DNA of 50,511 bases from Isohypsibius dastychi (Eukaryota; Tardigrada; Eutardigrada; Parachela; Isohypsibiidae), in assembly GCA_034696485.1 (NCBI GenBank), contig JAQIWT010000034.1, forward strand, positions 1-50,511, read 5' to 3'. Positions 10,849-24,100 of the stretch are shown in pieces; position 1 is the stretch's first letter; each line of letters starts with the position of its first letter. Below the pieces are notes generated by a model. It saw only the letters and a program-made list of their open reading frames with translations. It ran no database searches and was not told the DNA's origin. Made by a program: the position numbers and the translations under genes.

Positions 10849-12185
10849 GTCTTTTGAGTCTTTTGAAATTCATATCGTCGATTAACGGGATCAGCCCATA
10901 CACTCAATCTTTCGGTTTTAACATGGGTGAAGCACTTCCTATCGGTAATTAGGCAAAAAACTCACTGCATGAACAGGCTACTCACCCATGACTGATGCAT
11001 TTGAGTAGTGGGAGTAGTGGGTAGTGCGGATCTGATCAGTCGATGACCGGTCAGTATCGAAGAGTGAACTCGTGCTCATTCCGAAGGATGCTGTTGTGAA
11101 ATTGACCTGATACTGCCATATGATACTAATTCTGTACTGTGCACATAATAACATCACGGGATGAAAGATATCCCTCCCAAACATCGGTAGGTGTATCTTG
11201 AAGAAGCGACGAAATCCCTCAAGATTATTTCCACGAGCATTGTTTTTATCCGAACCATACCACTGAGTCAAAATTACAAACAAGTCAATTCAGAGCTAGA
11301 ACTTTGCTTGGTCTCATGATAATCTGAAAATCAGAACTGCCCAGGCTGAAGACAGTGAGTAATTGCCCTCATGAATCGATTGTCCTTGTGATTCCATTTC
11401 AGTTAGTTTGCGAGCATAGCTTACACGGGATGAAGTTATCGTCAGTTATTTTTCGGAGTTCTTCATTATAAAAATCCACTTCTGGTCAAATTTGTTTCGT
11501 TGTGAGCTGAACAATATCTTTCTTGAAACTTCTCCTTGATCTTTCGAATGCGGCAAAATAGCGTGAAGTGTGTGCACGACTTATGGCTCAGATCGGTGAT
11601 AAGAATTTGGCAGGTAGCCTGAAGAGAGGTGCTATGGCCCATGCCTATCGTACACATGCCCGAAAAAGAATCCTTCTTTGTTACCCTACATGAAATGCAA
11701 CGTTGAGGTAAGGTTTTATCCGTTTCACCTCAGCAAGACCGGCGGAATTCACATGACCTAAAAAATTTCATGGGACCATGAACGGTGTACCGGGTGATAC
11801 GGAATTCATATCGATGTGCATGAGAAACAACACGGAAGCAAGATGGGAGGCATATGAACCGGTATTGCACTAGAAAACGCTCCAACAAATATCCAGGAAT
11901 GGCTCAAACTGAATTAGAAGAAGTCTACAACTGATTGTAGTTGATTGTAACTGATTTTTTTTCCGGGTTTTGTTTTGCGACTGCTTCTGATCAGCTGGTG
12001 GTAAAAATGACAGTTATTTTGTTAACTGTCATTGAGCTGAGTGTCAGAAAATCCTTGATACGAAGAGAACTATGAGGAAAAACGCCATACAGATACGTGT
12101 GACTCTTTGATCGTACGATTTCCTTGCGAGATTTGTTCTGATATGTTTTTTGGTTATCGGTTAACGGGTGGGTCTTTTTCACGAA
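10849..12185. other. Intergenic, no gene supported
   Basis: This flanks the 5' end of the retroelement. Short minus-strand ORFs at 10978-11283 and 11466-11657 lack splice context, family similarity or a convincing composition. I see no repeat or RNA gene. Confidence 0.5.
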
Positions 12186-12842
12186 TCACTGTCTGCTAAG
12201 GCTGTCCACACTATCCGAGTTGCCTTCTCTCCGGTCGTTCATAAAATGTTCACTTGAGCCAACTCGGTTGTGGCTTGTTTTTGGGGAGCTTGCCCTCTTC
12301 GTGGTGGGTATAAAAAAGTATACTGGCTTTTCATGGTCGTCCTGATGACCTTCATCCCAGCTGTTATCATATGGGTGTGATGTTGCATGCTTTGGTTCAT
12401 TCGAGCTCTTGTGACTTGTCCCTCGTTCCATAACCCCGTGCAGCTCAAATGCAGCGTGCCGGTCACTCAGGACATCATGCACATCAGAATCTTTAATGCT
12501 TTGTGTATGGCAGGTCCGGTGAGTTTGATTGCCGTGAGGTACCTCAAAATCATTACAAGCAAGTTTGACGCGACCTCTCTTCCGTGAGAAGTCGTCGTGA
12601 GTGAAAGGTCTCTCCATCTGTGAGCATGTCAGATGAAGGAATTTACTGATCGGTAGCTGGCGTGCGTCAAACATCTTCGAACGCGGAAGAAGTTGTTCCG
12701 TATATCCCATACATCTTGGTTGTACTGCTTTTGACTGCATGTTGTATTTAACGTCATATTTGAATTTCTCGTTTCCGCTGAGTAGCACGTAGTAGTTGTT
12801 AGGTTCGAGATTTCTGACGTGTAGTACAGGTCTTCCAGCCAT
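12186..12842 (-). CDS. Hypothetical protein, 218 aa
   Basis: Unrecognised. Single open frame from ATG at 12842 to TGA at 12186, long for this region. The N-terminal 75 residues look folded (contain LEPNNYYVLLSG and a KYDVKYN stretch). The remainder is polar, rich in His, Ser and Asp, and looks disordered. There is no signal peptide or membrane segment. A possible acceptor (TGTTTTTGAAG) lies 10 nt before the ATG, so a 5' non-coding exon may exist. It could also be one exon of a larger gene. The opposite strand has only shorter ORFs. Confidence 0.45.
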   Translation of the reverse strand: MAGRPVLHVRNLEPNNYYVLLSGNEKFKYDVKYNMQSKAVQPRCMGYTEQLLPRSKMFDARQLPISKFLHLTCSQMERPFTHDDFSRKRGRVKLACNDFEVPHGNQTHRTCHTQSIKDSDVHDVLSDRHAAFELHGVMERGTSHKSSNEPKHATSHPYDNSWDEGHQDDHEKPVYFFIPTTKRASSPKTSHNRVGSSEHFMNDRREGNSDSVDSLSRQ

Positions 12843-13304
12843 TGTGTACAGCCTTCAAAAACACAAGCCTATCATTAGTTGAAACCCCGCTTTACCACAA
12901 TGACAATGTTTGCTGTAAACCACTGAAATGCACATTGATCTGTTTTTGAAGGTCAGGGACTGAGCCAGCCAAAAGAGGTGCCGCCGTCATTTTCGATTCA
13001 ATTCATTTAGGCGGTTTTCTGCTATTTTTGCAATCTGAACCTCGTATCCAAAACGCTTATCATCAAATATCGTACTCTCTTACGCGGCCTCCGCTAGGTC
13101 TCACAACTTGGGCTACGGCTTCAAGCATTCTGGTCATGTTGTAAAGGTCATATCTTTTCAGGATCACACGGGTGGCAGCACTGACATTGTTTCCATTTTC
13201 GAAGACACTAGAATGACAGAAAAATTATCAGAATAAAATAGAGAAGATTTCACAAATTGTTCTGAGTTGATCTAGCATGCAATGCATCATTATCCATCGT
13301 AACA

Positions 13305-14463
13305 ATGGACGTCCAACTAAAAGTGGTCAGACACCGAAAGCAGCTCTTTTTGAAAGCGGTTCTCCCATCAAGCGACTGAATTTAGGAAACATATTAACCC
13401 AATGGTGGGACAACTCGAATGGCGAAGATGGAAGCAGGATCGTGATGATTTTCCTGGTGGACAAACACTCTGCCTGAAAAGAGTCTGCCAAAAGCGCAAA
13501 AAAGACTTCAGGGAAATTGAATGCAAATTACAGTTGACCCACATGCACATTGAATATCCCTCCCCTTACACTTCCGTTGTCAACTGGGCGATTGGCTTTA
13601 TGAGTCTTAATCAACATGATTTCGAACGGCAAAGGTGAACTGAGAATGGCCTGTTTCTGTTTTTTTAAACTTATGTTTCAGTTCTTGAATTATAACTAAA
13701 CAAACCAATAGGAAAAAAATTCACTTCCGATTGAGAGACCCCTGGTTGGAAACCTCTTCCAGGAGACCGACCGATGACATCACCGATTGCTCACTTTTCA
13801 ACGCAATACAAATTGACAGTTTTCTGTATGACACCCTATTAATTGTCTCAAACTTCTTGTCTCCCCTCAGCCATGTGGGGCAATCTAAAAACGATGAGCT
13901 TTTATTGAATTTTTCAACCAAACATTTCGTAAAGTAACCCATAAATCTCGCATGTGCATGTGGGGTGGGGGGGGGGGGAGAGATGGTAGTGTGTGGATCA
14001 TAAAAATCTGCAGTAGTCCTCTTGTGATTTTTACGGAAGATTTTGGAGACCCTTAGAGGTCATCTCGATGAACCATACAGAAGATCACCCGTAGTAATCT
14101 TTGCTTGCGCAGATTTTATGTGTCAGAAAATCTTCGGTGAGTTCGGACATGAACACATCACGAGATTGTATTTGTATGAGTAACCTTGGTTCAGTGTGCG
14201 AAGGGAATACGATGAACAACATGACTTTCCTTCTCAACTACAAATTATCCTGCCCTTGATAATCCTCACCTACTTGATTGGCAAAACATGAATCAACCGT
14301 TTTCTTGATTCCAGCGGTGTCCAAGCTTCACTTCGTCGGACCAACACTGGCTAGAAAAAGAGAAATCCATTTCATTGTTATGCGACCAGACAGACAAGAA
14401 CTTGAAACCAAACATCTGTATAAGCAAGCACTACACGTCCAATTGGGCACAAAAGATCTTTAA
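13305..14463 (+). CDS. Possible short multi-exon gene (tentative)
   Basis: Tentative. Three open stretches on the plus strand look protein-like. One starts at ATG 13305 (MDVQLKVVRHRKQ...). One, at about 13400-13530, contains FPGGQTLCLKRVCQK. A last one follows the acceptor TTGATTCCAG at about 14313 and ends at the TAA after KDL, with TLARKREIHFIV inside. I could not join them with in-phase canonical introns and recognise no family. They may be chance ORFs or 3' exons of another gene. Confidence 0.25.
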
Positions 14464-15117
14464 TTTACGAACAAGTACTCCACATCAACTGACCCCATTG
14501 TGGTATGAGATGACCGTATCTTTTGAAACGATATTTTGGTTTTGTCAGGCAGAAGCCATCTTGTGCAAATATTCGTCTCGTTTTCAGTCAAGAGAGAGCT
14601 ACATAACAAGCAAATATCACCATCACGAAAATCAGGATACAATTCCGCTAATGAATAATGACCATTTCTTTACAGTCAAGGTTGCTTTGATCTCTTTTCC
14701 TTTTTTCCCGCGACCCATCCCATGAATACCCGAATTATTAGTTCGTCAGTAATGAACAAGAAAAGCTACCGTTGGAAGGTTCTCACCCACGAATATTGAG
14801 ATTTTTTGGCACGTTGCTTCCTCAAATATATGAGTTTAAATTGACAGTGGCTTTCTACAGAATCCCCAACAACTTCACTTATCGATTAAATTATATTAAT
14901 AAAAAATCGGGTCAGTCAGACTCGTAATGTATTCGTCTTGCTTACCACTGTGAAATGACCGCAATATTATATTGATATTCTATTTCGTGTTCCCCCCCCC
15001 CCCCCCCTTTTTGATTGACAAATAATTGTCGAGAAAGAAGAGATAAGGCTACGATGGTTTTTTGTGAAATTATGCAAGTTCACTTCACCTCTTATCGTTA
15101 TCAGTACAGTTACTTAC

Positions 15118-15537
15118 CGGTCCTATTGGACATTCAATGTTATTCTGCTGGTCTGACGTGAATACATCCTGTACGGCGACGCAATCTACCCGCTGAGCTG
15201 ATGGAAACATAGGATTTTTTTGATAACGTGCTCCCCCGCCAGATATGATATATACCCCATTATCTCTGAAAACAATGCGGTGTTGCCAATAAGCCTTTTC
15301 AGGTTACGTAAACAATCCCCACTTTAGATCACTGACGTCGTTAACAGTAGTACCATTAACAGGAGTGAACACACGTGCGATTGCTCCAAATCTAGGCTTC
15401 AGCTTATGAGTCCAAGCGTTCAAGACAGCATCCCAGGACTTGAAGTCTCGAGTAAGAACAAATTTATATCCAGAGTTGTGTGGATCATCGTTGGGAAATA
15501 CCAACATTTTCTTTGCCGGTCGGAGCTTATTCTCCAT
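15118..15537 (-). CDS. Doublecortin-domain protein (partial gene model)
   Basis: Two exons, 15537-15308 and 15265-15118, joined across a 42-nt intron (donor GTAACC, acceptor TTTTCAG), encode one doublecortin (DCX) domain. The first has KMLVFPNDD, then FVLTRDFKSWDAVLNAWTHK, then GAIARVFTPVNGTTV. The second has DNGVYIISGGGARY, the usual closing strand of the fold. DCX domains bind microtubules and are found in neuronal and ciliary proteins such as DCX and the DCDC group. The frame is open upstream to 15624. I start at ATG 15537 because a good acceptor (TTGTTTCGCTTAG) ends one base before it, but an upstream exon is possible. The second exon ends in CCG|GTAAGT, so the gene continues to lower coordinates; I could not find the next exon. 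Homopolymer C (14992-15007) lies in that intron. Confidence 0.75.
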
Positions 15538-15624
15538 ACTAAGCGAAACAATACCAGGATAAGGTCTGTGTTTTCTCGATTGAAATCTGTATCCACAAGA
15601 TGGTATGGTTCGATCACAAGCCAT

Positions 15625-16370
15625 TCTTCCTTAATTTTGGAATTCAATGAACGGAGCCAGTCGGTATTTCGATTTAACAAAACAACAGTGTTCTAGCACA
15701 AATCGTGGATCCTCGTACTACAGTGACCCAAATCTATTTCAAAATGATGCGGGTACTAAACATTGTAATAGCGGAACGGCCAATGAAAGCCGCCACTCCA
15801 TGGAAACTACCATCTAGTATTCCAGCTAAATCTTTCGATGAAATCACTTATTCAAATACCATGGCCGAAGAGCAAAGAATTTAAGATTCCGTGTATGTAA
15901 CGTTGCACTTTTTGAAGCGCAAAGCAATTGAATACTCAGAGAAAATGACAAACGCGAAATGTTACGGAAACAGGAGAGCTCGTTATCCGTCGAAAGACGA
16001 TTGCACTCTCATTGCTTCATTTTTTCCTGTTCACGCCGAGCGATGAAATTTTAATCCATGAGCAGATTTTGTGCTGCTGCTACATAATATTGGTTAATAT
16101 GACATAAGCAGTTGCCTGAGCATTACGGAGCAAAGAAGTTGCTTAACACAGTCCAGCGTGGTTTTGAGAAGGATCTGCAGAATCGGTGCATGTAATTCAT
16201 TAATTAATTATTGGAACTTCGGTTTTTTAAGTTGATACTGACCATGCAACGTGTCGGTATCTGTGCAACATCTCGCCTTTTTGAACCAATTTCCACTCGG
16301 TCAAATACTCACTCATGACGACGAAAACGAAATACAGACGTGATCTGCGAGATGAAAGTAAGCCAGGCCA
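15625..16370. other. No gene supported
   Basis: Between the doublecortin exons and the membrane-protein ORF I see only short unsupported ORFs. It may contain promoter or intron sequence of either neighbour. Confidence 0.4.
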
Positions 16371-16829
16371 TCAGCACGTGATTCTTGATATGCGACACAG
16401 TAAGGTTTTGATGCAGCATGGATGGTTCGCGAAGGGATTGCAGAAATCGAACGGGATCGTTTGCTTTGTTCTTCGAAGGATGCAAGGCGGTACGAGATCT
16501 CTCAAATCCCATATCTCGGTACTGACGGCCAGCAGAATGAAAATGAGCGCAGTGTCCGAAGAATATTCGTGGACGACAGCGAGTACACCAAGATGTGCAA
16601 ACAGGGTGGAAATAAAAGTAAGACTCAGACCTTTGAAAGCAACTATTCCGTAAAGTTTGTTTAATATAAGATCTGATCTGGTGGCATCCGGACTTCCCAG
16701 TTGAAGGGAACATAGCTCCAAAAGAGCGCCGCCTACTACGACCAAAGCCTGTAGACTGGTCGGTGCATCCGGACTCTCTCCTTCCAAGCAAACACGAAGA
16801 ATGGCTGAGAACCAGGTGAATCTCTGAAA
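16371..16829 (-). CDS. Putative multi-pass membrane protein exon
   Basis: Open frame following a good acceptor (AAATGTTTCAG at about 16830). It encodes several hydrophobic stretches: SLQALVVVGGALLELCSL, then IVAFKGLSLTFISTLFAHLG, then TALIFILLAVSTEIW, then a basic tail. The pattern fits two to three membrane helices of a small tetraspan-like protein. An earlier minus-strand ORF near 17120-17300 with LELFLGVMG and STLLVFNMPRLYIAIF could supply the first helix, but I could not place the junction. Family unknown. The plus strand here has shorter ORFs of less credible composition. Confidence 0.4.
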   Translation of the reverse strand, partial: FQRFTWFSAILRVCLEGESPDAPTSLQALVVVGGALLELCSLQLGSPDATRSDLILNKLYGIVAFKGLSLTFISTLFAHLGVLAVVHEYSSDTALIFILLAVSTEIWDLRDLVPPCILRRTKQTIPFDFCNPFANHPCCIKTLLCRISRITC

Positions 16830-17924
16830 CATTTTTGACCATTGGTCGGTCTGATTATTTTCAAGCGTAGGAAACTCGCACCAACCCAGATTCCCCGTGA
16901 ACCGAGTAAATGGTAGATACAATGAACGTGAATGTGGGTGATTAACCATCTGCCGGCAGGATTGAACCCTTGCCGATTGGAGCCACACAAACTTCCTCCA
17001 GCGACGGGCACAACAAAAGAGTAGGATGATAGTATCGTTTTTAATTCCCCCATATAATTCCCGTTTGAAGATACACGACTGAATGGGAGCCCCAGCTGCG
17101 TCGTGAGCCCTACGTGTTTTCAAAAATTATCAAAAATGGCTATATAGAGCCTTGGCATATTGAAAACAAGAAGCGTCGATACTTCGAGAGCCTTTTCGAT
17201 AGACCCCATAACGCCCAAGAAAAGCTCCAGTGTACGTCGTTCCCCCGAGCTTTCCTTTACATCAAGAGAGTTGAATGTTTGGTTTAGATGAGATGTTCCT
17301 GGACCAGAAACGGAAAAATAACATAGTGAGAGACCGGACTGCACGTTTCGATCGCCTCTCACGCGGCGAACCATCATGGACAGCTGAAGAAAGCATGGCG
17401 GCCGCATCGTATATGTTTCCAATGGGATATGGTAGAGGATGTAGACCCCCAATGTTCACGGACCCGAAACCAAAAGCACATGCAGGTTGCTGATAGATTC
17501 GTTCATTTTCTCACCCGGTCTGGTAATCTGAAATTAGCGGAACATCTTGTTCTTGGCTCAACCCTTGAGCAGAACTCTTATGCGATAGTGCCGTCATTGT
17601 AATTATTAAGATATGTTTGAGAACTCTTGAGTTAAACCCTCATCATGAGAATTCTTATCCTCATGACTACTCTGGTTGCGCGAGTGTCAAATACAATTTA
17701 ATGAAGTTCCAATAACCTTGATGCGGCGACTTGGCCGACGAAAACAATCTCTTTAAACCAATCGTGACCTTTGTTTTCGTCTCTGGAGCATTTGTTACAA
17801 AGATATTGTTTTTAAGTTATGTGCTGCTCTAACAAGATTTGTTGTTATTTGGTTGGGAGTTACACGATTGTACGTGCAGAAAGCCTTTGCCATGGTCTGA
17901 AAGTTTCGTAGTAGATTTTTCTAG

Positions 17925-18741
17925 ATTATCGGGGTTCTTATTCTTGTCCAAAGTGGAACCAGAATACACGAAAACAACGGATTGGAGATTGCGGGAGCAG
18001 CCGGACTTGTAGTGGGTTGTATTCTGCCATTTGCGGGTATAGCTTTAATTGTCGGGCTACGTCAGGTTAGTTTTGAAGAAAAATGCCGGTTGCTGTCAAA
18101 TTTTGATGATGAGTTTCAAATACCTGTTTTCATTTTAGGGCCGACGGATACACTTGACGATTTGGATAGCGATATTTTCCGTTGTTTTAGCATGGCAAGT
18201 CATTGGAGTGATTATAACTGCTATTATTCTGGCAGCTTCATCGGTGCTCATCAACGAAGCGGCTGCTCAGTTACCCCCAACAGATTCAAAGAACAGGGTT
18301 TTGGTGAGCATTTTGCACAAAAACTTCGGTTCTTCCTAATTCTTGGAAGCAACGTCTTGCCCCAGCTCGCTACGGAAAAAAGCAGCAACTACGGAGTGGC
18401 ATTCATACTCGGAGCTGAAGTTGTCCTTATCCTTGTGTCAGTGAGTGAGTGCGATCGTGTGAGAGATGCCTGCATCCTAAAGTGCGTCTTTCTTGTAAAG
18501 TTAATAAAGTGCATCCCTGTTCATACACTTTCCCTTGCGGAAAACCGAATATTCTGCTGACTACGAATAGAATTCACCTCATTTGTTCCAGGTTCTGTCC
18601 CTCGTGTGTGTGGTAAAATACCGCTCCAGTCAACCGAGCCGTAAGTCGTTGCCAAAAAAACTACTGGAAAAAAGACTAGATTCCGGACCCAGGGACTATT
18701 CTCTACCAGAGGAACCAGTGGCGACTGTTCCAGCATTTTAG
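17925..18741 (+). CDS. Small multi-pass membrane protein, family unknown (partial model)
   Basis: Four exons join in phase 0: 17925-18065, 18139-18303, 18366-18440 and 18592-18741, with donors GTTAGT, GTGAGC, GTGAGT and a TAG stop. The product has about 175 residues and three strong hydrophobic segments: GLVVGCILPFAGIALIVGL, then IWIAIFSVVLAWQVIGVIIT, then VAFILGAEVVLILVSVLSLV. The last is split by an intron. A basic and then acidic cytoplasmic-looking tail ends VATVPAF. The 5' end is unresolved. An exon beginning ATG 17395 (MAAASYMFPMG...) is attractive but does not match in phase. Four-helix tetraspan, claudin-like or MARVEL-like families are candidates by shape only; I see no diagnostic motif. 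Confidence 0.55.
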
Positions 18742-19213
18742 GGTGAGTTCTAGAAATGAGCACTTTGCGCCGGAGTACATGCACACTTCTGTTTGCGGAA
18801 CGAACTAGCTTATGGGGTTGGGGTCTGATTCTTATAAATGGATTCTTATTTTTCCAGCATATAGCCGAATCAATTGCAACTGAGATAACGTGCACGATCT
18901 CATGAGATATTCTTGTTCTGGTTGAGGCGGGCGGAATTCGCAAACATCTGACAGCTTCGGACAATCCATCAACTATATTATTTCGTTTCATTAACTGAGA
19001 AGGCAGGAAAGTTTGATCGATCTAAAGACGCCAGTTCATATTCTGACGTTTCAAAACAACAGCCGCAAACCTACGTAAGAATACAGATGAGGTGAAAAGA
19101 TTGACGTGAAATTGAGAGAAAAAAAAGCTGTGCTGTCAAGGAAATATTTTATGCCTAAGGAATAATTTTACATTTGAACGAAGTCTTCCGAGTAAGACCG
19201 AGAAATGAAGGTT

Positions 19214-20524
19214 CTATGGCTTGCTTGGGTTCCCATCCCCACTAATGTCAGTTTCACGTAACTGACCATTGGCGTCATCCTCAGACTCAGAATAATCTTC
19301 AGAGTAATCAGAATCAATACCCTCATTGTCAGCCTCCCCAGTGTAGAACAACAAAGCACGTGGAATAATTCGACTTCGCATGGCGGTGGCAACTTCGTAA
19401 TCGACCCCCGCTTGTTCTGCCTTGTGCAGCAACTCCTCGTCCTCTCCTTCCGACAAAAGCTGTCCAATTTTGCTCAAATCTGTGATAGCTGGTGTGAAAA
19501 AATTGAAGAACGACTCCGCTTGTGTGGTTGTGCCATTGGCGTTGGTGAGAGTTATGTTCCTACCCTCTTTCCAGTCGATTTGACATCCCTATGAGAAACA
19601 ACCGAAATCTTAGAGGCGAAACTGTATGAATCGTAGTTAGTCTGTGTAATCTTCATGAATATTCCATGTCCCGCAACAATATGCTATTGCATGCGGTGAT
19701 CAGCATTTTTCTTAGGTATTGACCAACGTTATTTCGGACCCAAGCTTATCCATTTAGAAACAAGTGAATCGGCTTGATCGGGCAAGCTTGGCAATAAAAA
19801 AAATTCTGTTCGAGCTTCCCGACGCAGTTTGACAGCAGGGGCATAAGTTACTCACCTTGGCTGAAGTTGGCATCATTCCGCTTGACTGATAAAGTTGGGA
19901 TTCACTCAGATTCATATCATACTCGAAAGATCGAGTTAACGCTGCGTTACTGAAGAACGGATTTGGCAGGAATTCAAAAACAAGTTTGAATCCCAAAGGT
20001 GAAGATTGATATTCCACTCGAACATCTGCCAGGTATTCGAGAACTTGAATATCAAGCTGGTGGATAAGTTCAGCAGTGTGGGCGGCATAGCTAAGAACAA
20101 CAAGCCAAAACTTAGGAATCCCTTTCTGACCATCATCAGGGGCAGTCTCGACCGGCAGATCTTTCTCTGACAATGTAAACTTTGATTCTTCTTCAGTCGG
20201 CTCGTAGTTTCCACTGATTATATCAAGCCGCCTTTTCAGAGTGCTTTCGAGATATTTGTAATGCTCCGCTTCTAACTTGAAGACTGCAGCCTGCATTTGC
20301 TGTTCTTTCTTGCGTGTTATCATGTGCAAATTGCGTAGAGCATTGAGCCTTCGATGAATGTTTACGGGAAACTTTTCACCCAATCCACCTGCTCCATCAT
20401 CCGAGATGTAACTTTGATTTTCTGATCCCTCAGAAACGTCCCCAGCATCCGGTCGACCACTTTTGTTGCCAGCCTTAGCAGCATAGCCCGTCATGGTTTG
20501 CTGTGCTTGAAGAGTTTTAGACAT
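19214..20524 (-). CDS. Nucleosome assembly protein 1-like (NAP1L) histone chaperone
   Basis: Two exons, 20524-19856 and 19588-19214, give 347 aa. The ATG is at 20524 and the stop is TAG. The donor is AAG|GTGAGT and the acceptor TTTCTCATAG. Family landmarks are the long dimerisation helix (RRLNALRNLHMITRKKEQQM), the segment KGIPKFWLVVLSYAAHT, GFKLVFEFLPNPFF, the exon-junction motif GCQIDWKEGRNITL, SFFNFFTP, RSRIIPRALLFYTGE and an acidic tail with DSDYSEDYSESEDD. NAP1 proteins carry H2A-H2B and help deposit or remove them from nucleosomes. The basic loop that normally precedes SFFNFF is shortened to about 12 residues (TNANGTTTQAE), removing the usual nuclear-localisation-like lysines, so this is a divergent paralogue. 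Intron length 267 nt. Confidence 0.92.
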
Positions 20525-21105
20525 GACTAGAGATAAATGATAAGGGCGAAGAATTCGAAGGTGCCCTCATTAACCGGAACACTTTCAAACAGCAGTTTAC
20601 GTTTTCGATCCGATCTCTCACCCTGGAAACGGAGATGGTCGTGTTTTTGCAGGCACATTTCGCCAAGTCATAGTGTGGACACTCATATCACACAAACTCG
20701 TCTCCAAGTCGGTGGACATCATCTTCGTCCTTTCTATCGTCAAAAATAATTTTGCTTGACAAGTCTGCGCTGATAGGCTTTTCGACACTAACTTGAACTA
20801 GTATGCGTCAAATAAGATTCATATGGTTGATTTCATTTACCTGAACTCATGCACGATGAGATTTTACATCGTGAGGTTTTTGATTTCTATACGCATCTCG
20901 GTTTTTTATGTGACCGAAACTGCTCTTCACGATTCCGAATTTAAAGATCAACATTACATAATAAAGTTAAAAACATACTCATTAATTAACGGCATCCGTC
21001 AACGGGAGTAAGAAGAACCGGTTGGATAAACATTCTAGTAAAGATCACAGGTGACTGGTTTCTTAAAACGAATAAAAGAGAGAGAGCATCAGAAACATAT
21101 GATAT
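20525..21105. other. Intergenic, no gene supported
   Basis: Presumed upstream region of the NAP1-like gene and 3' flank of the proline-rich gene, both on the minus strand. Plus-strand ORFs at 20537 and 20823 are short and have no splice context. Confidence 0.5.
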
Positions 21106-24100
21106 TTAGGCAATCACAGGCCTTCCTGGTCCATGCGGGGGTACACCGATTGGAATACCCAGCTGTCGATATTTATCGTAATCATCAAATCGTCTTTCGT
21201 ACCACGGTGTTTTTCTCAAGCGGGCCTCTTCATCTGGAGAAACTGCGCTTACTCCGGCTGTCGCTTTGGGTGAAAATGGAGCTGCAGGCTTGACGAGCTC
21301 TATTCGAGGTGGAATTACCTTCTCTACTGGCCGAGACACGGGCTGAAGTTGGGTTGGAGCTACAATGAAACAGGTCAAAGATAACATTCAGGTGAGGTCC
21401 AGCGTACTAATATTACCTGCTCGCGGAGGCGGAGGAATCAGCCCTGTGGGCCTCACAATATTTGGCCGGCTTGGAACAAGTGACGGTGGCCGTATGGGTT
21501 GCGATGAACGAGGCCCCGGAGCCTTCAAATTATTACCGGTCAGAGATGTTGGTATTTTGCTAGGCGGGGGACCCGATCGTGGCGGCGGAAACCTGTGAGG
21601 TGGTGGTCCGAATCTTTGGGGAGGCTGGGGTGGACCAGGCCTTGGTGGCCCTCTCTGGTTATTGTGGGGTGGTCCAAATCGTTGCGTTGGAATCCTGTTG
21701 GGTGCAGGGGGAAATCTATTAGCAGGTGGCCGTGCCATTGGCGGTTTAAGCTGTCCTGGACGAGGTGCAATGAGCCTAGGGGGCCCAAAATGACTGTTTG
21801 GTGGTGGTGGTAATCTGTTTGGTGGTTGTCCGGGTCTTGTTTGGGGGAACTGCCTTGGACGAGGTGCAATCAGTCTTGGGGGTCCCAAGTGACTATTTGG
21901 TGGTGGTGGTAACCTGTTCTGTGGTTGTTGTCCAGGTCTTGGTGGGAAAAACGGTTTCGGTTGAGGTGCAGTGAGTCTTGGGGGTCCCAAGTGACTATTT
22001 GGTGGTGGTGGCAATCTGTTTGGAGGTTGTCCAGGTCTTGGGGGGAGGAGCTGCCTTGGCTGAGGTGCAGTGAGTCTTGGTGGTCCCAAGTGACTGTTTG
22101 GTGGTGGTGGTGATCTGTTTGGCGGTTGTCCAGGTCTTGGGGGGAGAAGCTGCCTTGGCCGAGGTGCAGTGAGTCTTGGTGGTCCCAAGTGACTGTTGGG
22201 TGGTGGTGGGAGCCTGTTAATTGGATGACCTGGGGGACCGAGCTTTGAGGTCTGGGCATGATTAGGCACTGGACCGGGTCTGGGTGGTGGAAACCTTTGG
22301 CTTGTAAATGGTGGTTGCCTGTGTGGAGGCGGTGGACCAATTGGTGGGCGTTGATGTCTATTAGGTGGCGGTGGCCCATGGGGCTGTGGTCGAAAATTGT
22401 TTGGTTGCCTTTGTCCAGGGTTGCCCGGGTGAGGTGAACCTGGTGCCCACTGAGGTGGGCGGCCCCCGTTTGGGGCTGGATGAGGTCCTGGAATGATATA
22501 CCGAGGTAAGTCAACGTCAATTGTTGCTGGGGCTCAAACTCAGAGCTCCAGCCGAATATTTATGGCGAATTAAATATTGACCGCATCAGTGGAAATGGGT
22601 TCGGGCACTGAGTCTATTTCGGTCTAATTCCAGCTGAGGGCCAATTATTTGTTCCGTTTAAATGTGGTTTCACAGTTGTTCCAATACTACTCGAGTAACA
22701 GCGTTGAAAAGCTCTAGCTACCTGCCGCAGTGGTCTGTAAGTAGAGAGACAGTCTGGTCCATTTAGGGGTTGCAAGACCTCAAAACATGGCTAGTTGGTC
22801 GACCAAAAAAAAGATTTAGTCAAACAGTCATGGTCACCACGAGGTTTGGTCGGGTCTTGAAAAATGACCAACTTTACGGAGAAGGTCAACTGTGGTCGAC
22901 AAAACTGATTCTGTAAGAATATTGAAATAATTCTGAAAGCGCCCTGAGTCAACAAAATGGTGATGTATTCGTTCAATGATTGAGTGAAAAGTGATAGGTA
23001 CATATTAGTGATAGGGAAGCCCAGGATTTGGGAACGGCCCAGCACTGAGCTGAGTGTTGACCTCGCTTGAGATATCTCTACTCAGATTTGCGCCTCTTGA
23101 ATTTAATAGCTTGTGAGATTTTGATATGGTCCTCGGAAAAGTGTGATGGACTGCTAAGAATACTAGCATCTTCAGTGCAGTCAGAATTGGAGAATTTTGA
23201 AAAGTACGTTTTAACGGATCAAAGAAACGAATTTCATGCAAGATTCTGCTTGATGGCAGAAAGTTTTCGAATTATGTCGTGAATGATCACTTCTTGGCGG
23301 ATTTTTTACCTGTGTTTTGAATATGCTTCCGCATTCGTCATTTTCTCTGGTTTGATTTACTTTGGTCATGACTGGTGACCAACTCGCTTGGCCAATTGAA
23401 GGATCGGGAGTTTGTTAAAAACAATTATGGTGACTCTGGTATTCGGTTGGTTTTGCAATAAACATTAAAAGATTTTGTGGGGTGACGCTGTGGCGAAGTG
23501 AAGTTTTACAACCCCTAGGTCCACTTCGGATGTAACAACAAATTTTCGGTTTTCAGTGGATGCGTCAGGTATCTTGGCTCATTTACTAGACACGAGGCGT
23601 TTCCGACCTCATTTGGTGGACTTTCCAGAGCGCGAAAAGCATTGAGTGGTGTCACGTTGAACATTCATGACGGCTCGCAAAACGGGTAGTTCGATAAATG
23701 TTCATACAGCCAGAAGAAGAAAGAATCAGATTAAGATTTCCTTTGTTTTTCAGTTCTACTGTTTTGCCCAGCAAATTGGTCCGTCATTTGACGGTGGAAC
23801 CTGTTTGCTAGCTACAGCCGCTTCTTACACAAAGCAAAGTCCAGCCAGCTATATGCCGGTCTGACTACGCGTATTACTACATGGTACAATTTCCATTTTA
23901 CAATCAACTGGCAATGCGGTATTTTACCTGGACGTTGGTTAGATGGCGGTCTCCCAATAAAAGGCGGCTGTGGTCGATGACCTGGTGGTTGATTACGCTG
24001 GAACTGCAGTTCAGATGTATGTCGCCGTGTTCGTCCTCCAATGTTTCTTGGGTTATATTCCTCATCAAAATCTTGGCCACCCTCCATATCTTTGTGTCTC

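Noticed and set aside
21540-22113. Long plus-strand and alternative minus-frame ORFs in the proline-rich gene (Trp- or His-rich)
   Set aside because: They are shadows of the CCN proline codons and the 99-bp repeat in other frames.
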